In this document: positions 1-10,884 of the stretch, piece after piece | Layout: every line of letters starts with the position of its first letter | Numbering within the stretch: position 1 is the first letter of the stretch | NCBI RefSeq assembly: GCF_024648885.1 | Contig: NZ_JANBBF010000008.1 | Coordinates: forward strand, 682,001 to 746,000 | Direction: 5' to 3' | DNA: 64,000 nt | Source: Prauserella salsuginis | GTDB taxonomy: Bacteria; Actinomycetota; Actinomycetes; Mycobacteriales; Pseudonocardiaceae | Program-made: the position numbers and the translations under genes | Notes under the pieces: model-generated | Databases searched by the model: none | The model's input: only the letters and a program-made list of their open reading frames with translations | What the model was told of the DNA's origin: nothing

Positions 1-38
1 GAACCGGGAACATCGTCGCGCCGGGACTGTACCGCGCT

Positions 39-62
39 GGTCGGTCGCCCGACGGGCGGACC
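39..62 (-). terminator. Candidate hairpin downstream of the DUF2752 gene
   Basis: An inverted repeat with two stem blocks (GGTC/GACC and CGCCC/GGGCG, a 3-nt bulge on one side, GAC loop) lies just past the stop codon of the DUF2752 gene. There is no T-run, as is usual for high-GC terminators. Nothing else is seen in the first 71 bases. Confidence 0.35.
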
Positions 63-71
63 CGAGATCTG

Positions 72-521
72 CTACACCGCCAGCGCCGAGAACGGACTTA
101 CCGGAAGATTCCGAACAACGAGCCACCCGGCGATCACCGCGGCGGAGACGATGGGCGCGAAGCGCCAATGCTGCCAGCTCCGCGCCGGTCGGCCACGCCA
201 GCGCCCGACGGTCCACGCCACCAGACTCCACACCAGCAGTCCCACGGCCACCACGCCGACGGCGTTGTACAGCAACGCGGCCCCCAGGTCACCCTGTAAG
301 AGGCTGTAGATCATGCGCATCGCACCGCATCCCGGGCACACGACACCGAAAAGTGCCTTGGTCGGGCACGCGGGAATCGGCCCGCCCGGCGTGGTCGGCT
401 CGGCCCACACGACCAGCCATGATGCGCCGATCACCAAGACCGCAACGGCTGCGGGCGCACCCAGCCGTCGCAGCCGATCCGACCGCCCCCGCACCGGTAC
501 GTCCGGGTGGGGACGACTCAT
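72..521 (-). CDS. DUF2752 membrane protein
   Basis: A 149-residue membrane protein of the DUF2752 family; its function is unknown. Three hydrophobic segments are visible (about residues 22-41, 85-105 and 121-136). Between the first two lies the family signature: Cys52-Pro, then the block CPGCGAMR at 62-69, followed by a soluble stretch. The ATG at 521 is chosen because it overlaps the upstream gene's stop as ATGA, so the two are probably translationally coupled. The partner is a CD225 (dispanin) protein, and this pairing recurs in actinobacteria. The spaced cysteines might bind a metal or form a disulfide, but that is inference. Confidence 0.85.
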   Translation of the reverse strand: MSRPHPDVPVRGRSDRLRRLGAPAAVAVLVIGASWLVVWAEPTTPGGPIPACPTKALFGVVCPGCGAMRMIYSLLQGDLGAALLYNAVGVVAVGLLVWSLVAWTVGRWRGRPARSWQHWRFAPIVSAAVIAGWLVVRNLPVSPFSALAV

Positions 522-907
522 GTAGGCGTGATCTCCTCGAGAGACAAACCGACGATCAGCAGGGCCACGACGATGAACAGGATGTACAACGCGAAGAAGA
601 TGCCCACGGTGATCGCCGACCACATCGCCCATTTCTTGGCCTGGTCGGCGGATTCCTTCGCCTCGGCGTACAGGCCCTGAGCCCAGAGTGTCGAGACCTG
701 GTTGGCCTTGACGATCGACACGATGCCGAGCGGCATACAACACATGATGGTCGTGAGAATGCCCCACACCAGGTGGTTCTCCGGCGGGGGTGGCGGATAC
801 CCGTAGCCGTACCCGGGCGGTTGCCCGTATCCCGGCGGATAGCCCTGCTGCGGGTACTGCGGCTGCTGCGAATAGCCATCCGGATACGGCGGATGCTGCC
901 CGGTCAC
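518..907 (-). CDS. CD225/dispanin family membrane protein
   Basis: A 129-residue protein with a Pro/Gly/Tyr/Gln-rich cytoplasmic head (residues 1 to about 45, with several PPGYG- and PQQG-type repeats). A two-helix CD225 domain follows: a first intramembrane helix ending in MCCMPLGIVSIV, a basic/polar loop with the family-type segment around AKESADQAKKW, and a hydrophobic C-terminal helix. This is the domain of eukaryotic IFITM/dispanin proteins; bacterial members are uncharacterised. A GTG start at 907 is chosen because a GAGGAGGGG ribosome site lies just before it. The gene ends in an ATGA overlap with the DUF2752 gene. Confidence 0.85.
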   Translation of the reverse strand: MTGQHPPYPDGYSQQPQYPQQGYPPGYGQPPGYGYGYPPPPPENHLVWGILTTIMCCMPLGIVSIVKANQVSTLWAQGLYAEAKESADQAKKWAMWSAITVGIFFALYILFIVVALLIVGLSLEEITPT

Positions 908-1031
908 GGTCCCCTCCTCGGCACGAGCCGAACCCCGGCTCTCCCCGCCGGGGCGACGGCGGGGAGAGGCTACCCGATACCGCGGATCGGAGGTCACCGC
1001 GGATCGCCGGCCGGCCCAGCAGTAGCTGGCC

Positions 1032-2045
1032 CTAGAAGCCCAGGCGGCCCAACTGCTTCGGGTCCCGCTGCCACTCCTTGGCCACCTTGATGTGCAGGTC
1101 GAGGTAGACCTTCGACCCGAGCAGCGCCTCGATGTGCGTGCGGGCGTTGGCACCGACCTGCTTGAGCCTGCTCCCTTTGTGGCCCAGCACGATGGCCTTC
1201 TGACTCGGCCGTTCCACGAACAGGTGCGCGTAGATGTCGACCATGTCGTCGCGGCCCTCGCGCGGGATCATCTCCTCGACCGTGACGGCGATCGAATGCG
1301 GCAGTTCGTCGCGCACGTCCTCCAGCGCGGCCTCGCGGATGAGTTCGGCGACGAGCCGCTGTTCCGGTTCGTCGGTCAGGTCGCCGTCCGGATACAGCTG
1401 CGGGCCCTCGGGCAGCTGGCTCACCAGCACGTCGGCGACCGTGTCGACCTGGTAGCCGCCGGTGGCGGACACCGGAACGAGGTCGGCGAACTCCATCACG
1501 TGCTGCAGCTCGAGCAGCTGCTCGGCCACGACCTCCGGCTTGACGAGGTCGGTCTTCGTGACGATCCCGATGACGGGTGTGCGCCGCGCGATCTTGGCCA
1601 GTTCCGCCGCGATGTACTTGTCGCCCGGTCCGATCTTCTCGCCCGCGGGCACGCAGAACCCGACGACGTCCACTTCGGACCACGTGGCGCGCACGACGTC
1701 GTTGAGGCGTTCTCCCAGCAGCGTGCGCGGCCGGTGCAGCCCCGGAGTGTCCACAATGATCAGCTGCGCGTCGTCGCGGTGCACGATGCCGCGCACTGCG
1801 TGCCGCGTGGTCTGCGGCTTGTTGGACGTGATCGCGATCTTCGTGCCGACCAGCGCGTTGGTCAGCGTCGACTTGCCCGCGTTGGGGCGTCCGACGAAAC
1901 AGGCAAACCCCGACCGGTGTTCGGCCGGCGTCTCGCGCCATCCGGTGTCCTGGATGCCGGCCTCGCGCAGCTTCGCGGCGAGGTCGTCGCCCGGCTCGTC
2001 CGTGCCACCGGTGTCGTCCCGGCCGCGACCGCCGCCAGCGGTCAC
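1032..2045 (-). CDS. era: GTPase Era
   Basis: Era is a GTPase that binds 16S rRNA and assists small-subunit maturation. The 337-residue protein shows G1 (GRPNAGKS, about 52-59), G2 with the KPQTTRH stretch, G3 (DTPG), G4 (TKTD) and G5 (SAT), then a C-terminal KH RNA-binding domain containing the GxKG-type loop (GHKGSRLKQ). The N-terminus is about 45 residues longer than in E. coli Era and is Gly/Asp/Glu-rich, so the true start could be internal. The GTG at 2045 overlaps the upstream stop as GTGA. It is the last gene of the phoH-ybeY-corC-cdd-like-era chain. Confidence 0.95.
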   Translation of the reverse strand: MTAGGGRGRDDTGGTDEPGDDLAAKLREAGIQDTGWRETPAEHRSGFACFVGRPNAGKSTLTNALVGTKIAITSNKPQTTRHAVRGIVHRDDAQLIIVDTPGLHRPRTLLGERLNDVVRATWSEVDVVGFCVPAGEKIGPGDKYIAAELAKIARRTPVIGIVTKTDLVKPEVVAEQLLELQHVMEFADLVPVSATGGYQVDTVADVLVSQLPEGPQLYPDGDLTDEPEQRLVAELIREAALEDVRDELPHSIAVTVEEMIPREGRDDMVDIYAHLFVERPSQKAIVLGHKGSRLKQVGANARTHIEALLGSKVYLDLHIKVAKEWQRDPKQLGRLGF

Positions 2046-2377
2046 CGGACGGTCTCCTGCACGTCCCCGGCGGCGTCGGCGCGCAGCACCGGCGCGTCGG
2101 CCGCCAGGTCACGCACCGCGTGCACCGATGTCTCAGCCACGAGCGGTTCCGCCGTCACCACGGCCGCCGCCTCGAGTCCCTCGGCCCCGCTCGACACCGC
2201 GGCCGCGACGGCGGCCTGCAGCGCGGTGAGCTTCAGCGACGGCAGGTCGATCGTTGCCGCCGCGTAGGTCCGCCCGTCGGTGTCGCGCACCGCGGCGCCC
2301 TCGGCGGCCTGGATCCGCGCCCTCGTCGAGCGGGCCAGAATGACGAGCTTCTCGTCCTCCGGGTCGAGGTCAGGCAT
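2042..2377 (-). CDS. Cytidine deaminase-like protein lacking the catalytic residues
   Basis: A 111-residue protein in the position of the short cytidine-deaminase-like gene that sits before era in many actinobacteria. The fold pattern (RTYAAATIDLPSLKLTAL followed by an Ala-rich helix) aligns with the region that carries the zinc-binding CAE of real cytidine deaminases, but here that triplet reads TAL. The whole protein contains no cysteine, so the later PCxxC zinc ligands are absent too. It is therefore unlikely to deaminate anything and is better read as a non-catalytic relative. It starts at an ATG overlapping the corC end by 8 bases and ends in a GTGA overlap with era. Confidence 0.75.
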   Translation of the reverse strand: MPDLDPEDEKLVILARSTRARIQAAEGAAVRDTDGRTYAAATIDLPSLKLTALQAAVAAAVSSGAEGLEAAAVVTAEPLVAETSVHAVRDLAADAPVLRADAAGDVQETVR

Positions 2378-3704
2378 GTTCGACGCTCCTATCGCTGTCA
2401 CTCTCGTCGCTTCCGTTGGTGCGCTGCGGCCGGTCCGCGTTCTCGTCGGTGGAACGCACGACGACCGTCGTGATCCGCATCCGGCCGCGGCGATCCTTGC
2501 CGCCCTCGGCGCGCAGCCGCAACTCGCCGATCTCCGCCTCGGCACCGGGCAGCGGCACCCTTCCCAGCCGCTGCGCCATCAGTCCGCCGACCGTTTCGAC
2601 GTCGTGATCGGACAGATCGACGTCGAACAGTTCGCTCAGGTCGTCGACACCCAACCGCGCCGACACCCGCACGGCGCCGTCGTCCAGCTCTTCGACGTCG
2701 GGGCGTTCCTCGGTGTCGGACTCGTCGGTGATGTCACCGACGATCTCCTCGAGGACGTCCTCGATGGTCAGCAACCCTGCCGTGCCACCGTACTCGTCGA
2801 CCGCGATGACCAGGTGGTGCCGGGAGACCTGCATCTCTTTGAGCAGGCTGTCGAGGCGCTTCGAATCGGGCACGAACGCCGCCGGGCTCATCACCTCGGC
2901 CACCGAACGGGCGTTGCCGCCTGGGGACATCGAGGCGTGCACCAGATCCTTCAGGTTCACCACGCCGACGACGTCATCGGCCGTGTCACCGATCACCGGC
3001 AATCGTGTGAACCCGGTCCGCATCGACAGCGCCAGCGCCTGCCGCACGGTCTTGATCTGCTCGATCCACACGATCTCGGTGCGCGGCACCATCACCCCAC
3101 GGGCCACGGTGTCGCCGAGTTCGAACACCGAGTGGATCATCTCCCGCTCGTCGGTCCCGACGACGCCCCGCTCCCCCGCGAGGTCGACGAGCTCGCGGAG
3201 TTCGGCCTCCGTGGTGAACGGGCCCTCGCGGAAGCCCTTGCCCGGTGTGATCGCATTGCCGACCGCGATGAGCAGCCTGCTCAGCGGCCCCAGCACCTTC
3301 CCCAGCACGCGCACCGGACCGGCCACCACCAGTCCGACGGGATAGGGATGCTGCCTGCCGATCGTGCGCGGGCCGACGCCGACCAGCACGTAGCTGACCA
3401 CCACCATCACCACGCCCGCACCGGCGACGGCGAACCAGTCCTGCTGGAACCAGCGGATGCTGACGACCGTGACCAGGACCGTCGCCGTCAATTCGCACGC
3501 GAGCCGGAGCAGCATCAGCAGGTTGATGTGCCTGCTGCGTTCGCCGATGACGGCCACAAGCTGACGGGCACCGGTGCGGCCCGCGCGGACCATGCCCTCG
3601 GCACGGGCCTGCGACACAGCACTCACCGCGGAGTCCGCCGCGGCGAACACCCCGCCCAACAACACCAGCACGACGGCCAGCAGCAGGGCCGCGGTACTGC
3701 TCAC
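2370..3704 (-). CDS. CNNM/CorC (HlyC) family transporter-like protein
   Basis: A 444-residue membrane protein. The N-terminal DUF21/CNNM region has about three to four hydrophobic helices (residues 4-27, 60-80, 90-110, 125-145). Two CBS domains follow (around 195-315, including [11 protein letters not shown] and [23 protein letters not shown]), then a CorC/HlyC C-terminal domain and an acidic tail. Family members are linked to Mg2+/Co2+ homeostasis; 'hemolysin' labels are historical. The GTG start at 3704 overlaps the ybeY stop as GTGA. Placement between ybeY and era is the usual actinobacterial order. Confidence 0.9.
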   Translation of the reverse strand: MSSTAALLLAVVLVLLGGVFAAADSAVSAVSQARAEGMVRAGRTGARQLVAVIGERSRHINLLMLLRLACELTATVLVTVVSIRWFQQDWFAVAGAGVVMVVVSYVLVGVGPRTIGRQHPYPVGLVVAGPVRVLGKVLGPLSRLLIAVGNAITPGKGFREGPFTTEAELRELVDLAGERGVVGTDEREMIHSVFELGDTVARGVMVPRTEIVWIEQIKTVRQALALSMRTGFTRLPVIGDTADDVVGVVNLKDLVHASMSPGGNARSVAEVMSPAAFVPDSKRLDSLLKEMQVSRHHLVIAVDEYGGTAGLLTIEDVLEEIVGDITDESDTEERPDVEELDDGAVRVSARLGVDDLSELFDVDLSDHDVETVGGLMAQRLGRVPLPGAEAEIGELRLRAEGGKDRRGRMRITTVVVRSTDENADRPQRTNGSDESDSDRSVEHA

Positions 3705-4252
3705 GGCGTCTCCTGATCCGTCCCTCCGTCGAGCCCGGCCGCGCCGAGCAGACGGTCGTCGACGCTGCGCTGCGCCTCCCGGCGGGACGCCTCCAGCCGC
3801 GCCGCCTGGTAGTCGGCGAGGATGCGGTTCTGCAGGCCGAACATCTCGCGTTCCTCGGCGGGCTCGGCGTGGTCGTAGCCGAGCAGGTGCAGCGTGCCGT
3901 GGACGGTCAGCAGGTGCAGCTCGTCCATCAGCGAATGACCCGCCTTCTTGGCCTGGTCGCGCGCGAACGCCGGGCACAGCACGATGTCACCGAGCAGCGC
4001 CGAGGTGTCGTCCGGCGCGTCGGGCCTGCGCGTGCCCTCCATCTCGTCCATGGGGAACGCCATGACGTCGGTCGGGCCCGGCAGGTCCATCCACCGTTCG
4101 TGGAGGTCCTCCATCACGTCGAGGTTCACCAGCAGCACCGACAGCTCGGCGAGCGGGCTCACCTCCATCTGGTCCAGTGCGAACCGGGCGGCCGACACGA
4201 TCGACTCCTCGTCGACCCCGACCCCGGACTCGTTGGCGATCTCGATACTCAC
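3701..4252 (-). CDS. ybeY: Endoribonuclease YbeY (rRNA maturation factor)
   Basis: A 183-residue UPF0054 metalloprotein needed for 16S rRNA 3' maturation and ribosome quality control. The zinc motif H-x3-H-x5-H is intact (His118, His122, His128, in [11 protein letters not shown]). The typical upstream block [10 protein letters not shown] is present near residue 61. The C-terminus carries about 40 extra residues, mostly charged. The GTG start overlaps the phoH stop (GTGA) and the gene's stop overlaps the corC start, so coupled translation is likely. Confidence 0.95.
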   Translation of the reverse strand: MSIEIANESGVGVDEESIVSAARFALDQMEVSPLAELSVLLVNLDVMEDLHERWMDLPGPTDVMAFPMDEMEGTRRPDAPDDTSALLGDIVLCPAFARDQAKKAGHSLMDELHLLTVHGTLHLLGYDHAEPAEEREMFGLQNRILADYQAARLEASRREAQRSVDDRLLGAAGLDGGTDQETP

Positions 4253-5352
4253 GCGCGATCCTCGTTGTGCTTGCCGTTGCCCGCAGCCCCGTCACGGCCC
4301 CCGCCGGCACCGCGGCCGTCCGCAGCAGCGGCCCCGGACGCCTCGCCGGCCGCGGCGTCCTGCGTGGCCTGCCACTTCTCGTAGGCGTCCACGATGTCGC
4401 CGACGAGCTTGTGCCGCACGACGTCGGTGCTGGTCAGGGTGGAGAAGTGCAGGTCGTCGACCCCGTCGAGGATCTCGCGCACGATCCGCAGTCCGCTGCG
4501 CTGGCCTCCCGGCAGGTCGACCTGGGTGATGTCGCCGGTCACGACGACCTTCGAGCCGAACCCGAGCCGGGTCAGAAACATCTTCATCTGCTCGGGCGTG
4601 GTGTTCTGGGCCTCGTCGAGAATGACGAAGGCATCGTTGAGGGACCGGCCGCGCATGTAGGCGAGCGGGGCGATCTCTATGGTGCCCGCCTGCGTGAGAC
4701 GCGGGATCGACTCGGGATCGACCATGTCGTGCAGCGCGTCGTACAGCGGTCGCAGGTACGGATCGATCTTCTCGTTGAGCGTTCCCGGCAGATAGCCGAG
4801 CCGCTCCCCCGCCTCGACGGCCGGGCGCGTGAGAATGATGCGGTTGACCTGCTTCGCCTGCAGTGCCTGGACGGCCTTCGCCATGGCCAGATACGTCTTG
4901 CCGGTACCGGCAGGCCCGATGCCGAACACGATCGTGTGCTGGTCGATGGCCTCGACGTAACGCTTCTGGTTCAGCGTCTTCGGCCGGATGGTGCGCCCGC
5001 GCCGGGACACGATGTCCATGCTCAGGACCTCGGCAGGCGACTCCGCATTACCCGCCGACAGCATGCCGACGGTGCGGCGCACCGCGTCCGGGCCGAGCGG
5101 CTGTCCTTTGGAGGCCAGGGTGACGAGTTCACTCAGCGCCCGCTCGGCGAAGGCGATCTCGCCGGGCTCGCCGGTCAGCGTGACCTCGTTGCCCCGTACG
5201 TGCACATCGGCGTCGAGCAGCTCCTCGATGACGCGCAGGTTCTCATCGCTCGACCCGAGCAGCGCCAGCGTTGCCGCGTCGGGAATCGGGAACTTCGAGC
5301 GCGCCTGGGTGCCGCCGCTGTCGGGGGTCTGCTGCGGAACGGTTCCGGCCAC
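4249..5352 (-). CDS. PhoH-like ATPase
   Basis: A 367-residue cytoplasmic PhoH family P-loop protein. Walker A is GPAGTGKT (146-153) and Walker B is VILDEAQN (243-250). An N-terminal KH-like region precedes the ATPase core, as in PhoH proteins next to ybeY, which are thought to act in RNA metabolism. The Ala/Gly-rich tail from about 330 is low complexity. The GTG at 5352 is the best start in this frame. It is first in the five-gene chain down to era; the 140 bases before it separate it from the HIT gene. Confidence 0.93.
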   Translation of the reverse strand: MAGTVPQQTPDSGGTQARSKFPIPDAATLALLGSSDENLRVIEELLDADVHVRGNEVTLTGEPGEIAFAERALSELVTLASKGQPLGPDAVRRTVGMLSAGNAESPAEVLSMDIVSRRGRTIRPKTLNQKRYVEAIDQHTIVFGIGPAGTGKTYLAMAKAVQALQAKQVNRIILTRPAVEAGERLGYLPGTLNEKIDPYLRPLYDALHDMVDPESIPRLTQAGTIEIAPLAYMRGRSLNDAFVILDEAQNTTPEQMKMFLTRLGFGSKVVVTGDITQVDLPGGQRSGLRIVREILDGVDDLHFSTLTSTDVVRHKLVGDIVDAYEKWQATQDAAAGEASGAAAADGRGAGGGRDGAAGNGKHNEDRA

Positions 5353-5492
5353 GTGGCCTCTGGCCTGCCTTCTGCACTCATCGTGCCGATCGATAACGGA
5401 TGTCTGCCTGTCATGCTAACGGCCGCACCGGCACGTGGGCGCCCGGATTCTCGGCTCCCCCGCGCCCTGTGGCGCCCTCACCCACGTCGACG

Positions 5493-5876
5493 TCAGTCGT
5501 CGTCGGCCTCGTCCCGGTAACGCCCGAAGAAGCCGAGCTGTTCCCCGCCCAGCACGTGAGCGTGCACGTGGAAGACGGTCTGCCCTGCATCGGCACCGGT
5601 GTTGAACACGACGCGGTAGCCGCTGTCGACCAGACCGTCGAGTTCGGCGACACGGTGCGCGGTGGCGATCACGTCGGCGAGCAGCGCCGGATCGGCGGCC
5701 GCGAGCTCACCCACGTTGCGGTACCGCGTCTTCGGCACGACGAGCACGTGCGTGTCCGCCTGCGGGGAGATGTCGCGGAACGCCATTGTGGTGGCCGTTT
5801 CGTGGACGATGTCGGCCGGGATCTCGCGCGCGATGATCCGTTCGAACAGGGTTTCCGACGGGTCGGACTCAGTCAT
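5493..5876 (-). CDS. HIT family nucleotide-binding protein (HinT type)
   Basis: A 127-residue histidine-triad protein of the Hint branch, which hydrolyses purine nucleotide phosphoramidates. The triad H-x-H-x-H is present at residues 103, 105 and 107 (HVHAHVLGG), preceded by the usual substrate loop with FNTG and AGQTVFH. Full length for the family. ATG 5876 is chosen as the first Met of the conserved body; the ribosome site before it is weak. It lies between rsmE and phoH on the same strand but with gaps of 310 and 140 bases, so it may have its own promoter. Confidence 0.93.
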   Translation of the reverse strand: MTESDPSETLFERIIAREIPADIVHETATTMAFRDISPQADTHVLVVPKTRYRNVGELAAADPALLADVIATAHRVAELDGLVDSGYRVVFNTGADAGQTVFHVHAHVLGGEQLGFFGRYRDEADDD

Positions 5877-6150
5877 GGCGGGAACTGTAGCGGTCGGGAC
5901 ACAGCGGGTGGGGACCGGAGAGCGGGGAGGCCTGCGGCGCGCCGAAAAGCACCGCACCGTGGGGACCGGGATGATCCGGTGACCGAAACACCGCGGCGCA
6001 GGTGGAACGTGGGGGACGCGCGCCACCCGCGCCGCGGCTCCGCCGGGCCGAGGGGGAGGTGCCCGGCGTGGTCTCGACGAATCGGCCGCATGCAGGGGAT
6101 CCGGCCGATCGTTAACCAGCGTAACTGTTTCTCCGCGAACGAGCGACCAC
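5877..6150. other. Intergenic stretch between rsmE and the HIT gene
   Basis: About 270 bases hold no convincing gene on either strand. They should contain the HIT gene promoter, but I cannot point to a clear -35/-10 pair. Confidence 0.5.
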
Positions 6151-6191
6151 GGTGACCGCTCGTCGTCGCCGTGTCTCGGTGAGCGGTCACC
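6151..6191 (-). terminator. Hairpin at the rsmE 3' end
   Basis: An 11-bp perfect inverted repeat (GGTGACCGCTC / GAGCGGTCACC, 19-nt loop) overlaps the rsmE stop codon. It is a plausible terminator for the hrcA-dnaJ-rsmE transcript, though the long loop and lack of a T-run make this uncertain. Confidence 0.45.
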
Positions 6192-6990
6192 ACCGTGCGG
6201 TCAGCGCGCCGAGCGTGCCGAGCGCCACCGCGCCCGCGGTCGACGTCCGCAGCACGGTCGGACCGAGCCGCACCCCGATCGCGCCGGCGCGGGTGAGCGC
6301 CGTCAGCTCCTCGCCGGTGACTCCGCCTTCCGGACCGACGATCAGGTACAGCTCGCCGCGTTCCGGCAGCGACACGTCCTTCAACCCCGTCTCGGCCGTG
6401 GCCTCGAGCAGGTACCCGCCGTCGGCCTCGGCCACGAGTGCGGCCAGACCGGCCGTGTCGACCGGCTCGGGCACCTCGGGCACCCGGCCGCGCCGCGCCT
6501 GTTTCGCCGCCGAGCGGGCGGCCGTGCGCCAACGGGCGAGCGCCTTCGCGCCCCGCGGGCCGTCGTCCCAGCGCGCGACGCTGCGGGCGGCGCGCCACGG
6601 CAGCACCGCGTCCGCCCCGGCCTCGGTGGCCAGTTCGACGGCGAGCTCACCGCGATCGCCTTTCGCCAGCGCCTGCACGATGGTGACGCGCAGCTCCGGC
6701 GGCGGATCCGCACGCCTGCCGCGGACCGTGACCTCGAGCGACGGGTGCCTGCCCGGCGCGACCGCGTCGACGACGCAGTCGGCGAGCCCGCCGGCACCGT
6801 CCGAGAGCGTCAGCCGCTCGCCTGCGCGCGTGCGGCGCACGGTGACCGCGTGCCGCGCCTCCTCGCCGTCGAGCACGGCGTGCTCCCCCGGAGGGAGCGC
6901 GTCGACCAGGAACACCGGCGGTGTCGACTCCGGTTCCGGCGCGTGCCGGCCGGTGTCACCGCCGGCGTCGTCACCGCCGGTCACGGTCAC
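6187..6990 (-). CDS. rsmE: 16S rRNA (uracil1498-N3)-methyltransferase RsmE
   Basis: A 267-residue SPOUT-class methyltransferase that methylates U1498 of 16S rRNA using S-adenosylmethionine. The N-terminal PUA-like domain contains [12 protein letters not shown]. The C-terminal knot motifs are LIVGPEGG and [12 protein letters not shown]. The first 25 residues are Gly/Asp/Pro-rich, and a second GTG two codons in could serve as start. The chosen GTG overlaps the dnaJ stop (GTGA), the common dnaJ-rsmE arrangement in Gram-positives. Confidence 0.95.
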   Translation of the reverse strand: MTVTGGDDAGGDTGRHAPEPESTPPVFLVDALPPGEHAVLDGEEARHAVTVRRTRAGERLTLSDGAGGLADCVVDAVAPGRHPSLEVTVRGRRADPPPELRVTIVQALAKGDRGELAVELATEAGADAVLPWRAARSVARWDDGPRGAKALARWRTAARSAAKQARRGRVPEVPEPVDTAGLAALVAEADGGYLLEATAETGLKDVSLPERGELYLIVGPEGGVTGEELTALTRAGAIGVRLGPTVLRTSTAGAVALGTLGALTARW

Positions 6991-8147
6991 TTCTTGGCGC
7001 GCAGCTTGGAGAACAGCCCGCCGCGGTGGGCACTGCTGCCCGCGAGCTCGGGCGCCTCCTCGCCGCGCAGCTTCGCCAGCTGCCGCAGCAGCTCAGCCTG
7101 CTCGTCATCCACCTTCGACGGCACGACGACGTCGACGTGCACATGCAGGTCGCCACGGCCGTCGACACGGCCGGACGACCGGAGCCGCGGCATACCCTTG
7201 CCGGTGAACACCAGCTCGGTCTCCGGCTGCGTGCCCGGTTCGATCTCGACGTCCACCTCGCCGTCGATGAGCGTCTCGAGCGGCACGGACGCGCCGAGCG
7301 CAGCGCTGGTCATCGGAATCCGCAGCCGGCAGTGCAGGTCGTTGCCCTGGCGCTCGAAGACCTCGTTCGGCTCTTCGTCGACCTCGACGTAGAGATCACC
7401 CGCGGGGCCGCCGCCCGGGCCGACCTCACCCTGCCCGGACAGCCGGATGCGCATGCCGTCGCCGACACCGGCGGGGATCTTGGCGGTGACGTTGCGCCGG
7501 GCGCGCACCCGGCCGTCGCCGCTGCACTTGCGGCACGGATCGGTGATCGTCTCGCCGAGGCCCTGGCACGCGGGGCACGGCCGCGCCGTGACGACCTGAC
7601 CCAGGAACGAGCGCTGCACCGACTGCACCTCGCCCTGGCCACCGCAGGTGTCGCAGGTGGCCACCGAGCCGTTCTCGCCCATACCGGCACCGCGGCACTC
7701 GTCGCACAGCACGGCCGTGTCGACGGCGATCTCCTTGTCGATACCCGTCGCGCACTCTTCGAGCGTCAGCCGCAGCCGGATCAGCGCGTCCGAACCGGGC
7801 TGGACCCGGCTGCGCGGTCCCCGGCCCCGGCCGCCACCCGCAGCCGCGCCGAAGAAGGCGTCCATGATGTCGCCCAGTCCGCCGAAGCCGCCGAACGGAT
7901 CGCCGCCGCCACGGGCGCCGCCCGCGCCGCCGTCCATCGGGTCGCCGCCCAGGTCGACGACCTTGCGCTTCTGGGGGTCGGACAGCACCTCGTAGGCGGT
8001 CGTGACCTCGCCGAACTTCTGTTGCGCGTCCTCGGACGGGTTGACGTCGGGGTGCAACTCACGCGCGAGCTTGCGGTAGGCCCGCTTGATCTCCTGGTCG
8101 CTCGCGTCTTTCGACACGCCCAGAGTTCCGTAGTAGTCCCTCGCCAC
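6987..8147 (-). CDS. dnaJ: Chaperone DnaJ (DnaJ2, hrcA-linked)
   Basis: A 386-residue Hsp40 co-chaperone that stimulates DnaK. The J domain carries HPD at 32-34, followed by a Gly/Phe-rich region (about 72-105). Four CxxCxGxG zinc repeats follow ([32 protein letters not shown]), then the C-terminal substrate-binding domains. The GTG start has AGGAGG about ten bases upstream. It lies 39 bases after hrcA, the usual DnaJ2 location in actinobacteria, where a second DnaJ normally sits with dnaK. Confidence 0.96.
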   Translation of the reverse strand: MARDYYGTLGVSKDASDQEIKRAYRKLARELHPDVNPSEDAQQKFGEVTTAYEVLSDPQKRKVVDLGGDPMDGGAGGARGGGDPFGGFGGLGDIMDAFFGAAAGGGRGRGPRSRVQPGSDALIRLRLTLEECATGIDKEIAVDTAVLCDECRGAGMGENGSVATCDTCGGQGEVQSVQRSFLGQVVTARPCPACQGLGETITDPCRKCSGDGRVRARRNVTAKIPAGVGDGMRIRLSGQGEVGPGGGPAGDLYVEVDEEPNEVFERQGNDLHCRLRIPMTSAALGASVPLETLIDGEVDVEIEPGTQPETELVFTGKGMPRLRSSGRVDGRGDLHVHVDVVVPSKVDDEQAELLRQLAKLRGEEAPELAGSSAHRGGLFSKLRAKK

Positions 8148-8186
8148 CGTTTCGACGTCCTCCTAGTACCGCACCTGAAACCGGGG

Positions 8187-9212
8187 TCAGCCGCCGGCCA
8201 GGATCCGGCCCACGTAATTGGCCACCGCGCGTACCGCGGCGATCGTCCCGGGGTAGTCCATCCGTGTCGGACCGACCACGCCCATGCCACCCAGCAACAG
8301 ATCGTCGGACCCGTACCCGATCGACACGACCGAGGTGCTCCGCATCTGCGCGTCCTCATTCTCCTCACCGATGCGCACCGTCACCGAACCGGGGTTGCGG
8401 GCGGCCGCCAGCAGCTTCAGCACGACGACCTGTTCCTCGAGCGCTTCGAGGACCTCTCGCAGCGAATCGGGGAAGTCCGCGACGTTGTTGGTCAGGTTCG
8501 CCGTGCCGCCGAGCACGAGCCGGTCCTCGGGGTCCTCGACCAGCGACTCGACCAGCGTCGTCGCGACCCTGGTCATGACGTCGCGGAGCTCCGGCGGGCC
8601 CTGTTCGGGCAGGTCCGACACCTTCGCCGCCGCGTCCGCCAGTTTACGGCCGGCCAGCGCGTTGTTGAGCTGGTCGCGCAGCAGCGCCACGGAGTCCTCG
8701 GCGACGACATCGCCGAGGTCGACGTTGCGCTGGTCGACCCGGCCGGTGTCGGTGATCAGCACCAGCATCAGCCGCGCCGACGTGAGCGGCACCACCTCGA
8801 CGTGCCGCACGGTCGAGTTGGTCAGTGTCGGGTACTGCACGACGGCGACCTGGCGCGTCAGCTGGGCCAGCAGCCGCACCGACCGGCGCAGCACGTCGTC
8901 CAGGTCGCTCGCACCGTCGAGGAACCGGTGGATCGCCCTGCGCTCGGCTGTGGAGAGCGGCTTGATCTCCGAGAGCCGGTCGACGAACAGCCGGTACCCC
9001 TTGTCGGTGGGGATCCGGCCCGCGCTGGTGTGCGGCTGCGTGATGTAGCCGTCCTCCTCCAGCGTGGCCATGTCGTTGCGCACCGTGGCGCTGGACACGC
9101 CGAGGTTGTGCCGGTCGACCAGGGCCTTGGAACCGACCGGTTCCTGTTCGGACACGTAGTCGGCGACGATCGCGCGCAGCACCTCGAACCGTCGCTCGTC
9201 AGCGCTGGCCAC
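8187..9212 (-). CDS. hrcA: Heat-inducible transcriptional repressor HrcA
   Basis: A 341-residue repressor that binds CIRCE operators and is controlled by GroE. The N-terminal winged helix contains [18 protein letters not shown] and the block [12 protein letters not shown]; a GAF-like dimerisation domain and the C-terminal signature [12 protein letters not shown] follow. GTG 9212 is chosen because AGGAGG lies six bases upstream; an open extension upstream lacks conserved sequence. I find no CIRCE element (TTAGCACTC-N9-GAGTGCTAA type) before the gene, but a strong hairpin sits in its leader at 9244-9268. Confidence 0.95.
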   Translation of the reverse strand: MASADERRFEVLRAIVADYVSEQEPVGSKALVDRHNLGVSSATVRNDMATLEEDGYITQPHTSAGRIPTDKGYRLFVDRLSEIKPLSTAERRAIHRFLDGASDLDDVLRRSVRLLAQLTRQVAVVQYPTLTNSTVRHVEVVPLTSARLMLVLITDTGRVDQRNVDLGDVVAEDSVALLRDQLNNALAGRKLADAAAKVSDLPEQGPPELRDVMTRVATTLVESLVEDPEDRLVLGGTANLTNNVADFPDSLREVLEALEEQVVVLKLLAAARNPGSVTVRIGEENEDAQMRSTSVVSIGYGSDDLLLGGMGVVGPTRMDYPGTIAAVRAVANYVGRILAGG

Positions 9213-9243
9213 CAAGCACCTCCTCACCCGTCGGGACCGGCCG

Positions 9244-9268
9244 CCCCGGCGGGCGCCGCCCGCCGGGG
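9244..9268 (-). terminator. 11-bp GC hairpin between mmsA and hrcA
   Basis: A perfect inverted repeat, CCCCGGCGGGC / GCCCGCCGGGG with a GCC loop, lies 53 bases after the mmsA stop and 32 bases before the hrcA start, both on the minus strand. It could end the aminotransferase-mmsA transcript, or act in the hrcA leader. No T-run follows. Confidence 0.6.
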
Positions 9269-9320
9269 TCACCGGAGCCTCTCACCCGACGAGTTTACGG
9301 GCCACGCGCCGGCGAGCGGG

Positions 9321-10820
<1,500 letters not shown>

Positions 10821-10884
10821 GACGTACTCCTCGGCGTTCGATGCGATCGGGTGGACGGTGCGAGCCGGTGGGCGGCCGGTGAGC

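Noticed and set aside
2042-2377. Functional cytidine deaminase
   Set aside because: No cysteine and no CAE or PCxxC motif, so zinc cannot be bound in the family manner.
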